A stretch of DNA of 64,000 nucleotides from Janthinobacterium sp. TND4EL3 (lineage in GTDB: Bacteria > Pseudomonadota > Gammaproteobacteria > Burkholderiales > Burkholderiaceae_D): NCBI RefSeq assembly GCF_900156175.1, contig NZ_FTMV01000007.1:214094-278093 (forward strand), written 5' to 3'. Under the pieces are notes generated by a model. That model had not been told where the DNA came from and ran no database searches. It saw only the letters and a list, made by a program, of their open reading frames with translations. The number at the start of each line of letters is the position of its first letter. Position 1 is the first letter of the stretch. Below, in pieces: positions 26,962 through 37,874 of the stretch. The position numbers were made by a program, and so were the translations under genes.

Positions 26962-28194
26962 ATGACAAAAGACGCGAAAAACCTGATCGTCGGCCTCGAC
27001 ATCGGCACCTCGAAAGTGGTGGCGGTGGTAGCCGAAGTGATGTCCGATGGGCGCCACGAAGTGATCGGGCTGGGCCAGCACGAATCGAAGGGCCTGAAAA
27101 AAGGCGTGGTGGTCAATATCGAGGCCACGGTGGAGTCCATCCAGCGCGCGCTGGAAGAGGCCGAGCTGATGGCTGACTGCAAGATCCGCAATGTGTACGC
27201 GGGCATTGCGGGCAGCCATATCCGCAGCTTCAATTCCAGCGGCATGGTGGCCATCAAGGACAAGGAGGTGACGGCGACCGACGTGGCGCGCGTCATCGAG
27301 ACGGCAAAAGCGGTTAACATTCCGACCGATCAGCAATTGCTGCACACGGTGCCGCAAGAGTTCATCGTCGACAGCCAGGAAGATGTGCGCGAGCCTATCG
27401 GCATGAGCGGCATCCGCCTGGAGGTGAAGGTGCATATCGTCACCGGCGCCGTGTCGGCGGTGCAGAACATCGTCAAGTGCGTGCGCCGCTGCGGCCTGGA
27501 AGTGTCGGACCTGATCCTGCAGCCTATGGCCTCGGCCGATGCGGTGCTCACGCCCGACGAGAAGGAACTGGGCGTGGTGCTGATCGACATCGGCGGCGGC
27601 ACGACCGATGTGGCGGTATTCTCCGATGGCGCGATCCGCCATACGGCAGTCATTCCCATCGCCGGCGACCAGATCACCAACGACATCGCCATGGCCTTGC
27701 GTACCCCGACCGCGGAAGCGGAAGAAATCAAGATCCGCTATGGCGTCGCCAAGCAGGTCCTGGCCGATCCCGGCGAATCGCTGGAAGTGCCGGGCCTGGG
27801 CGACCGCGGCCCGCGCAACCTGTCGCGCCAGGCGCTGGCGGCAGTGATCGAGCCGAGGGTCGAGGAGCTGTTCGCGATGGTGCACCAGGTGGTGCGCGAA
27901 TCCGGCTATGAAGGCGTGCTGTCGTCGGGCATCGTGCTCACGGGTGGGACGTCCATCATGCCCGGCATGGTGGAAATGGCGGAAGATATTTTCCTGAAAC
28001 CGGCGCGCCTGGGCACGCCCGAGTATCGGGGCCAGTTGGCCGACGTGGTGCGCAGTCCGCGCTATGCCACGGTACTGGGTCTGCTGCTGGAAGCGAAAAA
28101 GCAATACCTGCGCGGCCACATCGTGACGCGTCAGGACGGTTCGGTAAAGGCAGTCTGGCAGCGCATGAAGGAATGGTTTTTAGGGAATTTTTAA
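26962..28194 (+). CDS. ftsA: Cell division protein FtsA
   Basis: This 410-residue actin-like ATPase tethers FtsZ to the membrane. Actin-fold phosphate loops (IVGLDIGTSKVVAVV near the start and LIDIGGGTTDVAVF near residue 205) and the FtsA-specific 1C domain are visible. The C-terminal amphipathic helix that binds membrane is present (AVWQRMKEWFLGNF). The 45-base gap before it holds the direct repeats; 154 bases separate it from ftsZ. Confidence 0.97.
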   Translation: MTKDAKNLIVGLDIGTSKVVAVVAEVMSDGRHEVIGLGQHESKGLKKGVVVNIEATVESIQRALEEAELMADCKIRNVYAGIAGSHIRSFNSSGMVAIKDKEVTATDVARVIETAKAVNIPTDQQLLHTVPQEFIVDSQEDVREPIGMSGIRLEVKVHIVTGAVSAVQNIVKCVRRCGLEVSDLILQPMASADAVLTPDEKELGVVLIDIGGGTTDVAVFSDGAIRHTAVIPIAGDQITNDIAMALRTPTAEAEEIKIRYGVAKQVLADPGESLEVPGLGDRGPRNLSRQALAAVIEPRVEELFAMVHQVVRESGYEGVLSSGIVLTGGTSIMPGMVEMAEDIFLKPARLGTPEYRGQLADVVRSPRYATVLGLLLEAKKQYLRGHIVTRQDGSVKAVWQRMKEWFLGNF

Positions 28195-28226
28195 GGGCGT
28201 GCTTCAGGCCCGGCAGCACAGGTTTT

Positions 28227-28256
28227 TTGGCAGCATCGCAGGTACACACACATAAC
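28227..28256 (+). promoter_or_regulatory. Possible internal promoter for ftsZ
   Basis: TTGGCA (28227-28232) and CATAAC (28251-28256) with 18 bases between lie in the 154-base ftsA-ftsZ gap, which is far longer than any other gap in the cluster and locally AT-rich. Extra promoters feeding ftsZ are common in this gene order. Confidence 0.3.
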
Positions 28257-28348
28257 TTTATTTTATATTTAACCGCAGTTTTCAATCTCCAGTTCTCCTA
28301 CGAATATGAGGCCTGGCGCTTGGAAACCGCATCTGATAGGAGCACATC

Positions 28349-29557
28349 ATGGAGTTCGATATGGTCGATAACACAGCTTTAGGTACCGTCATCAAGGTCG
28401 TCGGCGTCGGCGGTGCGGGTGGCAATGCAGTCCAACACATGATCAACAAAGGCATGTCGGGTGTGGAGTTCATTGCCGCCAACACCGACGCTCAGGCCCT
28501 GTCGACATCGAAGGCCCATAACATCATCCAGATCGGCGATACCGGTCTGGGCGCCGGCATGAAGCCTGCCGTCGGCCGCCAGCTGGCTGAAGAGTCGCGC
28601 ACACGCATCGCCGATTCGCTGCGCGGCGCGCACATGGTCTTCATCGCTGCCGGCATGGGCGGCGGTACGGGCACGGGCGCCGCTCCTATCGTGGCAGAAG
28701 TGGCCAAGGAGCTGGGCGCGCTGACGGTGGCCGTGGTCTCCAAGCCATTTTCGTACGAAGGCCAGAAGTGCATGGACATCGCCGACGAAGGCCTGGAGCA
28801 GCTGTCCCTGCACGTCGATTCGCTGATCATCATCCTCAACGAAAAGCTGGAAGAGATCTACGAAGACGAAAGCATGCTGGAATGGATGCAGCACGCCGAT
28901 GATGTGCTCAACAACGCGGTGGCCGGCATTGCCGAGATCATCAACGTGCCTGGCCATATCAACGTCGACTTCAACGACGTGAAAACCATCATGGGCGAGC
29001 AGGGCAAGGCCATGATGGGCACGGCGACGGCTTCCGGCGTCGACCGCGCGCGCATCGCCGCCGAACAGGCTGTCGCTTCGCCGCTGCTGGACGGCATTGA
29101 TCTGTCTGGCGCGCGCGGCGTGCTGGTCAACGTCACGGCCAGCCGCGGCTTGAAAGGTAAAGAGATCAAGGAAGTCATGGCCGCCGTGCGCGCGTTTGCC
29201 GCGCCGGACGCATCGATCGCGCAAGGTATCGCCTACGACGACGCCATGGGCGACGATATCCGCGTCACCGTGGTGGCGACGGGCCTGGGCCGCGCCAAGA
29301 AAAACATCCAGCTGGTACCGCAGCAAGTGCTGCGCACCGGCACCCACAACAGCCCGCTGACCCCGTCGGCTGCCATGGGTAGCGCGCAAGCGGCGACGAC
29401 GACGGTTGGCGTGGCCACGCCGGCAGCCGGTTTCGACGGCATGAAGGCGCCAGCGGTATGGCGCCGCGAATCGGCTTCCGAGCAGGTGCGCGCGATGGAA
29501 AAGAATGGCATGGAGACCTACGACATTCCAGCGTTCCTGCGTAAGCAAGCAGATTAA
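28349..29557 (+). CDS. ftsZ: Cell division protein FtsZ
   Basis: This 402-residue tubulin-like GTPase polymerises into the Z ring. GTP-binding motifs are all present: VGVGGAGGNAVQHM near the start, the tubulin signature GGGTGTGAAP at about residues 108-117, and the T7 catalytic loop NVDFNDVKTIM near residue 207. A variable linker follows, then the conserved C-terminal peptide DIPAFLRKQ that binds FtsA and other partners. TAGGAG sits eight bases before the ATG at 28349. Confidence 0.98.
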   Translation: MEFDMVDNTALGTVIKVVGVGGAGGNAVQHMINKGMSGVEFIAANTDAQALSTSKAHNIIQIGDTGLGAGMKPAVGRQLAEESRTRIADSLRGAHMVFIAAGMGGGTGTGAAPIVAEVAKELGALTVAVVSKPFSYEGQKCMDIADEGLEQLSLHVDSLIIILNEKLEEIYEDESMLEWMQHADDVLNNAVAGIAEIINVPGHINVDFNDVKTIMGEQGKAMMGTATASGVDRARIAAEQAVASPLLDGIDLSGARGVLVNVTASRGLKGKEIKEVMAAVRAFAAPDASIAQGIAYDDAMGDDIRVTVVATGLGRAKKNIQLVPQQVLRTGTHNSPLTPSAAMGSAQAATTTVGVATPAAGFDGMKAPAVWRRESASEQVRAMEKNGMETYDIPAFLRKQAD

Positions 29558-29581
29558 GGTGATCTGATGTCTGTAACGATG

Positions 29582-29611
29582 ACGGCGGCCTGAGGGCCGC
29601 CGTTTTTTTTT
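29582..29611 (+). terminator. Terminator of the dcw cluster
   Basis: ACGGCGGCC and GGCCGCCGT pair around a TGAG loop and run into nine T residues. Confidence 0.9.
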
Positions 29612-29652
29612 GCCGTTTTTTGACTTTTGGCTTTGCCTTTCCGGCCGCTTTC

Positions 29653-29682
29653 TGCACAAATACGGCAAGTCAGGCATACTAT
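29653..29682 (+). promoter_or_regulatory. Candidate promoter of the peroxiredoxin gene
   Basis: TGCACA (29653-29658) and TACTAT (29677-29682) with an 18-base spacer lie about 100 bases before the peroxiredoxin ATG and downstream of the ftsZ terminator. Confidence 0.4.
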
Positions 29683-29781
29683 CGCGCAGTGTCGGCATCA
29701 TGCCGGCAGAACCAGATCACGGGCGCTGTCCGCTCCATGGAGCGGGCGGCGTCCTTAACCGACAGTACACAAGGAGTCAAC

Positions 29782-30288
29782 ATGACCATCAAGATCGGCG
29801 ACACCCTGCCAGAAGGCACCCTGGCCGAATTCATCGAAAGCGAAACCGAAGGTTGCGCACTGGGCCCGAACACGTTCAACGTGCAAGACCTGGTCAAGGG
29901 CAAGAAGATCGCCATCTTCGGCCTGCCAGGCGCCTACACCCCGACCTGCTCCGCACAGCATGTGCCGGGCTACGTCAAGCACGCCGCCGACCTGAAAGCC
30001 GCGGGCGTCGATGAAATCTGGTGCATCTCCGTCAACGACGCGTTCGTGATGGGCGCCTGGGGCCGCGACCAGAAAGCCACCGGCATCGTACGCATGATGG
30101 CTGACGGCAATGCCGCCTACAGCAAGGCCCTGGGCCTGGACGCCGATTTCTCCAAGTTCGGCATGGGCACGCGCTCGCAGCGCTACTCGATGCTGGTCGA
30201 CAATGGCGTCGTGACGCAATTGAACATCGAGCAGGGCGGCAAGTTTGAAGTGTCGAACGCGGAAACCTTGCTGGGCCAACTGGCTTAA
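29782..30288 (+). CDS. Peroxiredoxin (Prx5-like)
   Basis: This 168-residue cytoplasmic thiol peroxidase reduces hydrogen peroxide and organic peroxides. The peroxidatic Cys is in PGAYTPTCSAQHVPGY, at about residue 49. The length and layout match the Prx5/type II group, which is recycled by glutaredoxin or thioredoxin. A second Cys (IWCISVND) may act as resolving residue. AAGGAG precedes the ATG at 29782 by five bases; an upstream extension of the frame has no ribosome site. It is a single-gene unit between two terminators. Confidence 0.92.
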   Translation: MTIKIGDTLPEGTLAEFIESETEGCALGPNTFNVQDLVKGKKIAIFGLPGAYTPTCSAQHVPGYVKHAADLKAAGVDEIWCISVNDAFVMGAWGRDQKATGIVRMMADGNAAYSKALGLDADFSKFGMGTRSQRYSMLVDNGVVTQLNIEQGGKFEVSNAETLLGQLA

Positions 30289-30402
30289 GTCTCTGAGAAA
30301 AAGGCCATGGCGGCGTTGCACTGGCCTGGCGTACTACTGGTACTGCCTGCGGCAATGCGCCTTGCCCTGAACATTTTTCAGGGACTTGTCCTTTTTTGAT
30401 GT

Positions 30403-30430
30403 AAAAACGGCGCCATCGGCGCCGTTTTTT
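30403..30430. terminator. Bidirectional terminator between peroxiredoxin and methyltransferase genes
   Basis: AAAAACGGCGCC pairs with GGCGCCGTTTTTT around an ATC loop. Flanking A and T runs allow it to act for both convergent genes; it ends at the methyltransferase stop. Confidence 0.85.
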
Positions 30431-31196
30431 ATTGCACCGACGGCTTGGTCGCCTCGAACATGGCCGCGTCGATGCTGAACGAATAATCGTCCTGCAGCGC
30501 GAAATACCGTCGTGCTTCCTCGGGCGCGCCATCGAACAGGTTGCGGATGGCCGCCACGCGCTCGGTCGGCGTGCGCATGCGCGCCACCCATTCGTCGAAC
30601 TGCATCGTCAGCTTCCACACGCTGCGCAAGCTGTGCGTGAAGCCCGCGTTGTCGAACTTGGCGCCCCATTCGCAGCTGCGGTAGTCGCGCACGTGGGAAG
30701 CGTCGCGCAGCATTTCCACCGCTTGCAGGGTGCTGTCGTACAGGGCCGTCTTCGGCGCCACGATATCGACCACCAGCAAGGTGCCGTTCGGGCGCAGCAC
30801 GCGCCACGCTTCGGCCAAGGCTCCCGCCACGTCGTTCCAGTGGTGGGCGGAGAAGCGCGTCACCACCATGTCGAAGCTGGCGTCGGCAAACGGCAGCCGG
30901 GCCACGTCACCCTGGTGCGTGCTGATGTTATGCAGCCCGCGCTGCGCCCTGGCGTGGTCCACCACGTCGAGCATGGGCTGCGCCAGGTCGTAGGCGACGA
31001 CCGATTGCGCCACGGGTGCGACGGCGAAGCTGGCGTGGCCGGCGCCGCAGCCCAGGTCCAGGACGACGGGCTTGCCATGGCGGCGCGCGCATTCCTGCAT
31101 CAGCACCAGGTCAGCCCCTTGCGCGTGGATCGCGCTGCTCAGGTAGGCATTGGCCGTCTTGCCAAACTGTTCGGTGACAACATCGTGCTGCTGCAT
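30429..31196 (-). CDS. Class I SAM-dependent methyltransferase
   Basis: This 255-residue cytoplasmic enzyme is of the UbiE/Methyltransf_11 type. The SAM motif I (VVLDLGCGAGHASFAVAP) is at about residues 47-64, an acidic motif II region follows, and HHWNDVAGALAEAWRVLRPNG matches the post-motif helix. The ATG at 31196 has AGGAG eight bases before it. It is divergent from an MmyB-like regulator, 104 bases away, which probably controls it. The substrate is unknown, likely a small molecule. Confidence 0.85.
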   Translation of the reverse strand: MQQHDVVTEQFGKTANAYLSSAIHAQGADLVLMQECARRHGKPVVLDLGCGAGHASFAVAPVAQSVVAYDLAQPMLDVVDHARAQRGLHNISTHQGDVARLPFADASFDMVVTRFSAHHWNDVAGALAEAWRVLRPNGTLLVVDIVAPKTALYDSTLQAVEMLRDASHVRDYRSCEWGAKFDNAGFTHSLRSVWKLTMQFDEWVARMRTPTERVAAIRNLFDGAPEEARRYFALQDDYSFSIDAAMFEATKPSVQ

Positions 31197-31234
31197 GGTT
31201 TTCTCCTGTTGATGGATGAGTACCTGCAGAATAG

Positions 31235-31248
31235 GGATAAAATTATCC
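31235..31248. promoter_or_regulatory. Dyad in the divergent methyltransferase/regulator spacer
   Basis: GGATAA and TTATCC flank a central AA, giving a perfect 6+6 dyad between the divergent genes. It is a natural candidate operator for the adjacent helix-turn-helix regulator and would sit in the methyltransferase promoter. Confidence 0.45.
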
Positions 31249-31300
31249 TGTAACAAGACCATAACTTATACTGGTATATCTACTACCATGGATCACTCTC

Positions 31301-32074
31301 ATGTCGAACAAGCTCGCTGAATTCATCCGCGCCCGGCGCGAAGCCGTCACCCCTGCCATGGCCGGTTTGCCCGGTGGCGGACGCCGCCGCACGCCGGGCT
31401 TGCGGCGCGAGGAACTGGCGCAGCTGTGCGATGTCAGTCCTACCTGGCTGACGTGGCTGGAGCAGGGGCGGCCCGTGTCGGCCTCGGCCAAGATGCTGGC
31501 CCGGCTGGCACAGGTGCTGCAGCTGAGCACGGCCGAGCGCGCCTATCTGTTCGAGGTGGCCGACAAGCATGACCCCAGCCATGGCACTGGCGACGGTGAC
31601 GGGCCTGCTGGCGCCGAGCTGGCCGCCATCGTCGCCGCCATCGATGCGCCCGCGTACATCCTCGACCGCGCATGGAACGCCGTGGCGTGGAACGGCGCGG
31701 CGTCCACCCTGTTTGCGGGCTGGCTGCATGCCGGGCAGGCCGCGCCGAATCAATTGCGCTTCATGTTCCTGGACGCTGGTGCGCGCGAGCTGGTCGTCGG
31801 CTGGCCCGAACGGGCGCAGCGCTTGGTGGCGGAGTTCCGGGCCGATATCGGCCGCCAGGCGGACCAGGCGCCGCTGGCCGGCCTGATCGCGGAGCTGGCC
31901 GACGCCAGCCCTGAATTTCGCCAGTGGTGGGGCGCGCAGCAGGTGCAGGGGCGCGATGGGGGCTTGCGCCGCTTCCAGCATGTGCAGCAGGGCGCACTCG
32001 GCTTCAACCAGGTCACGCTGCATCTGGCGCGCCAGCATGAATTGAAACTGGTGATGCTGTTGCCTGTGTCATAA
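31301..32074 (+). CDS. XRE-family regulator with MmyB-like ligand-binding domain
   Basis: This 257-residue regulator has an N-terminal helix-turn-helix (LRREELAQLCDVSPTWLTWL at about residues 35-54), followed by the MmyB-like domain of about 160 residues (PAYILDRAWNAVAWNGAAS near residue 117). Domains of this type bind fatty acyl or small hydrophobic ligands. It is divergent from the methyltransferase gene, and such neighbours are common targets of this regulator group, so local control is inferred. Confidence 0.88.
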   Translation: MSNKLAEFIRARREAVTPAMAGLPGGGRRRTPGLRREELAQLCDVSPTWLTWLEQGRPVSASAKMLARLAQVLQLSTAERAYLFEVADKHDPSHGTGDGDGPAGAELAAIVAAIDAPAYILDRAWNAVAWNGAASTLFAGWLHAGQAAPNQLRFMFLDAGARELVVGWPERAQRLVAEFRADIGRQADQAPLAGLIAELADASPEFRQWWGAQQVQGRDGGLRRFQHVQQGALGFNQVTLHLARQHELKLVMLLPVS

Positions 32075-32091
32075 GGAAAAACGGCCGCGCT

Positions 32092-32100
32092 TGTTATAAT
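32092..32100 (+). promoter_or_regulatory. Extended -10 promoter of the DMT transporter gene
   Basis: TGTTATAAT is a perfect -10 with the TGn extension, about 60 bases before the start codon. No good -35 element is seen. Confidence 0.45.
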
Positions 32101-32158
32101 CGGGCTGACAGCAAGGCCCTGCTTTCCAGGCCATGCTGTCCTGGCTCCGGCCGTCGCC

Positions 32159-33076
32159 ATGATGACGGTCCCGTTTTTTCGCCAGGAGTCTGTTCTGCTA
32201 CCCCGCAATCAAAACCTGCGCAGCATCTATGTGATGCTGATCGCTGTCGCCATGTTTTCCCTGATGGACACGGCCATGAAGCTGCTGTCCGCCCATTATC
32301 CGCCCATGCAGGTGACGGCCTTGCGCGCCCTGTCGTCCTTGCCGCTCGTCTGCCTGTACCTGCTGTACCGTGGTGCATTTAATAATGTGATGAAGGTGCG
32401 CTGGCCGCTGCACTTGCTGCGCGGCGCCCTGGGCGTGCTGATGATTACCCTGTTCGCCTACGGCCTGAAGCGCATGTCGCTGGCCGAGACCTACTCGCTG
32501 TTCTTCGTTGCCCCCTTGCTGATCACGGTCCTGTCCGTCTTTATCTTGAAGGAGAAGGTTGACTTTGCCCGCTGGTGCGCCATCGCCGTGGGCCTGCTGG
32601 GCGTGCTGGTCGCGCTGCGCCCGGACGGCTCGGGGTTCTTTTCGCTGGCTGGCCTGGCCGTGCTCGGTTCGGCCGCCTGCTACGCCATTTCGGCCGTCAC
32701 GGGCCGCATCCTGAGCCGCACGGATGCCAGCGAAAGCATGGTCTTCTGGCTGATGGTGATGATGGCGCTCGGTGGCGTGGCGCTGTCGGCGCACGAGTGG
32801 GTGAACATTCGCCGCGACGACTGGTGGCTGCTGGCTGGCCTGTCCGTCAGCGGCTTCCTGGGGCAGCTTGCCATCACGGAGGCGTTTCGCCATGGTAAGG
32901 CATCGAGCGTGGCGCCTTTCGAATACTCGGCCCTGGCCTGGGGCATGGCTCTCGACTGGATGCTATGGCGCGCCTTGCCCGACGAATACACGCTGATAGG
33001 CGCGGCCATCATCATCGGCAGCGGCATTTACCTCGTGCGCCGCGAAGCCGTGCATGCGGAAAGCGAGCATCCGTGA
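32159..33076 (+). CDS. DMT-superfamily (EamA) transporter
   Basis: This 305-residue inner-membrane protein has ten predicted membrane segments in two EamA repeats (each about five helices), typical of drug/metabolite exporters. The first repeat starts near SIYVMLIAVAMFSLMDTAMK and the second near FSLAGLAVLGSAACYAISA. Substrate unknown; relatives export amino acids or nucleobase-like metabolites. The ATG at 32159 is preceded by no strong ribosome site; an ATG one codon downstream (32162) and TTG 32198 are alternatives. It stands alone between the regulator gene and lpxC. Confidence 0.82.
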   Translation: MMTVPFFRQESVLLPRNQNLRSIYVMLIAVAMFSLMDTAMKLLSAHYPPMQVTALRALSSLPLVCLYLLYRGAFNNVMKVRWPLHLLRGALGVLMITLFAYGLKRMSLAETYSLFFVAPLLITVLSVFILKEKVDFARWCAIAVGLLGVLVALRPDGSGFFSLAGLAVLGSAACYAISAVTGRILSRTDASESMVFWLMVMMALGGVALSAHEWVNIRRDDWWLLAGLSVSGFLGQLAITEAFRHGKASSVAPFEYSALAWGMALDWMLWRALPDEYTLIGAAIIIGSGIYLVRREAVHAESEHP

Positions 33077-33139
33077 GGCATGGTTGTGGTATTTCTGGCG
33101 TGAGCCCTGCCGCGTCACAACGAAAATCCGGCAAATAGA

Positions 33140-33145
33140 TATAAT
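33140..33145 (+). promoter_or_regulatory. -10 element directly before lpxC
   Basis: A perfect TATAAT ends only six bases before the lpxC ATG, so a start site at the usual distance would fall on or next to the A of the start codon. The -35 region is poor. Confidence 0.4.
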
Positions 33146-33151
33146 CGACAG

Positions 33152-34087
33152 ATGTTAAAACAACGCACTATCAAACAACAGGTCCGCACCATCGGTGTCG
33201 GTTTGCACTCTGGCACCAAGGTCGAACTGATTCTGCGTCCCGCCGCGATCGACACAGGCATCGTGTTTCGCCGCACCGACCTCGACCCCATTGTCGAGTT
33301 TCCCGCCAGCGCCATGGCGGTGGGCGATACGCGCATGGCGTCCGTACTGATCAAGGATGGCGCCAGGGTTTCTACTGTAGAACATCTGATGTCGGCCGCC
33401 GCTGGCCTCGGTGTTGACAATATGTATATCGACGTGAATGCGGAAGAAATTCCCATCATGGACGGTTCCGCCTCGTCCTTCGTTTATCTGCTGCAGCAAG
33501 CCGGGGTGGAAGAACAGCAGGCGCCGAAGAAATTCATCAAGGTCCTCAAACCCGTGGAAGTGCGTCACGGCAAGGGCGATGCGGAAAAATGGGCGCGCTT
33601 GTCGCCATACGACGGTTTCAAGCTTGATTTCTTCATCGAATTCAACCATCCGGCCGTCGATGGCACGATGCAGCGCGCCTCGGTGGACTTTGGCGACGTA
33701 TCCTACGTGCACGACGTGGCGCGCGCGCGCACCTTCGGCTTCATGCAGGATGTGGAAAGCTTGCGCGGCATGGGCCTGGCCCGTGGCGGTTCGCTGGAAA
33801 ACGCCATCGTGATGGATGAATACCGCATCCTCAACGCCGATGGCCTGCGCTACGAAGACGAGTTCGTGCGCCATAAAATCCTCGACGCCATCGGCGACCT
33901 GTACCTGGTGGGCCACCCCTTGCTCGCGTACTACACGGCGCACAAGTCGGGCCACGCGCTGAACAACCAGCTGCTGCTGGCGCTGCTGGAGCAGCCCGAT
34001 GCGTATGAAATCGTCTCGTTCGATACCAACGAGGCGGCGCCGCAATCCTACCTGCGCCAGATGGAACGCGAGTGGTCCCTGACCTGA
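33152..34087 (+). CDS. lpxC: UDP-3-O-acyl-N-acetylglucosamine deacetylase
   Basis: This 311-residue zinc enzyme carries out the committed step of lipid A synthesis. The zinc-binding HLMSA ([17 protein letters not shown] near residue 75) and the later zinc site ([12 protein letters not shown] near residue 239) are present, as are DGSASSF and the catalytic His region [15 protein letters not shown]. Length is normal. As in many betaproteobacteria it lies shortly after ftsZ, linking envelope synthesis and division. A 133-bp inverted-repeat element begins eight bases after its stop. Confidence 0.97.
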   Translation: MLKQRTIKQQVRTIGVGLHSGTKVELILRPAAIDTGIVFRRTDLDPIVEFPASAMAVGDTRMASVLIKDGARVSTVEHLMSAAAGLGVDNMYIDVNAEEIPIMDGSASSFVYLLQQAGVEEQQAPKKFIKVLKPVEVRHGKGDAEKWARLSPYDGFKLDFFIEFNHPAVDGTMQRASVDFGDVSYVHDVARARTFGFMQDVESLRGMGLARGGSLENAIVMDEYRILNADGLRYEDEFVRHKILDAIGDLYLVGHPLLAYYTAHKSGHALNNQLLLALLEQPDAYEIVSFDTNEAAPQSYLRQMEREWSLT

Positions 34088-34094
34088 TCTGAGC

Positions 34095-34227
34095 GACACC
34101 TCATTAAACCTACTGCGCGTTGGTATAGGCGGCCTGCGATGCTCACCGGCTCGGCGCCCCCGTACTTCGTACGGTTGCGCTTCTTAGCCACCTCTCCCTT
34201 CCGCTCGCTACGGTTTTCTGAGGTGTC
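34095..34227. repeat. 133-bp element with 16-bp terminal inverted repeats
   Basis: The ends are GACACCTCAttAAACC (34095-34110) and the reverse complement of GACACCTCAgaAAACC (34212-34227): 14 of 16 bases match and the outer nine are perfect. An inner hairpin CCGTAC-TTC-GTACGG is at 34160-34174. It fills the gap between the convergent lpxC and dciA genes. The shape is that of a small non-autonomous mobile element or a REP-type intergenic repeat; only one copy is in the window, so repetition is inferred. Confidence 0.5.
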
Positions 34228-34246
34228 AAGACGCCGCATGGTGTTC

Positions 34247-34756
34247 TTAATCTTTTGGTTCGCGGTGGTGGCGCACCATGTTGCGCAGCGCCGCGATCAA
34301 CTGCTCGTTCTGCTTCGATGGCGGCAGGGCCGTGCTCAGTTCTTCCAGGGCCGACATGGCTTTTTCCGGCAAGACCAGCGCGCGCGTATGCACGATGGGC
34401 GCGATGCTCTTGATGACTTGCACTTTCAGCTTGATGCCTGAAATCTGCCAGCCCTTTCTTTCCAGTTCCCCTTGCAACTTCGGCAATTGCTGCTTGAGTT
34501 TGGCCGCCAGCGCCGCGTTCGGCGTGGCCAGCACCAGGTGGCCGCTCTCGAATTGCAGGATGTCGCAATGCTCGAACATTGCCGGCAATGCCTTGGCGCA
34601 ATCCTTTTGCAGGGCGGCCAGGCGCGTGACGGTAGGCATCAGCGATGCCATTGTGGCATTGCCACGTAGAAAGTCGGTTGCGCCCGTCGCGGCCGGGCCT
34701 GAACGGGCAAAGCCGTAGCCGCGGCGCGGCGCCGGAGAATAAGTGGGAGTTCGCAT
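34247..34756 (-). CDS. DciA-family (DUF721) protein
   Basis: This 169-residue protein matches DUF721, which includes DciA, the ancestral loader of the replicative helicase DnaB in bacteria lacking DnaC. The conserved domain runs from about residue 40 (MPTVTRLAALQKDCAKALPAMFEHC) through LVLATPNAALAAKLKQQLPKL. An Arg/Pro-rich N-terminal stretch precedes it. The ATG at 34756 (MRTPTYSPAPRRG) is preferred; one at 34786 would add ten residues. It is divergent from secA, with about 280 bases between. Confidence 0.82.
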   Translation of the reverse strand: MRTPTYSPAPRRGYGFARSGPAATGATDFLRGNATMASLMPTVTRLAALQKDCAKALPAMFEHCDILQFESGHLVLATPNAALAAKLKQQLPKLQGELERKGWQISGIKLKVQVIKSIAPIVHTRALVLPEKAMSALEELSTALPPSKQNEQLIAALRNMVRHHREPKD

Positions 34757-34925
34757 GGCCGAAACATAGCACACTCGCCCGTGCATGACGAGTGCGGCAG
34801 CGAGTGCGGCGCAGGCAGGCCTGCCCTATTGCCTTACGGTATGGAAAATGTCCGCAATTTCTGCCATTTGTTTGTCATTAAGCTATTGTTATATGGCGCA
34901 TTACCCCAACCTTGGCGGGAACGCA

Positions 34926-34934
34926 TGATAAAAT
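34926..34934 (+). promoter_or_regulatory. Extended -10 promoter of secA
   Basis: TGATAAAAT is an extended -10 element about 100 bases before the secA start codon. A poor -35 is normal for this class. The surrounding dciA-secA spacer holds no other clear element. Confidence 0.4.
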
Positions 34935-35035
34935 CATCGTCTTTTGCCATAGTCGAACTCCGTGCGGTCACGCGATTGTTACTTCGTCGTCACCTACAGA
35001 GCTTTTTTTAACGGCGTTTTTTCAAGAATTCAAGC

Positions 35036-37804
<2,769 letters not shown>

Positions 37805-37828
37805 AGCCTGCTTGACAGCCTGAACAAG

Positions 37829-37857
37829 AACGGAGACTGCGGTCTCCGTTTTTTTTT
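37829..37857 (+). terminator. secA terminator
   Basis: AACGGAGAC pairs with GTCTCCGTT around TGCG and is followed by a run of T to 37857. Confidence 0.9.
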
Positions 37858-37874
37858 CGGCTGCACGTGGTGGC

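Noticed and set aside
30365..30383. Hairpin CCCTGA/TCAGGG after the peroxiredoxin gene
   Set aside because: The stem is short and the T tract is too far away; the strong terminator at 30403-30430 explains the site better.
34048..34239. Minus-strand frame across the inverted-repeat element
   Set aside because: It runs across the element ends and into lpxC; the basic peptide has no known family and no ribosome site.
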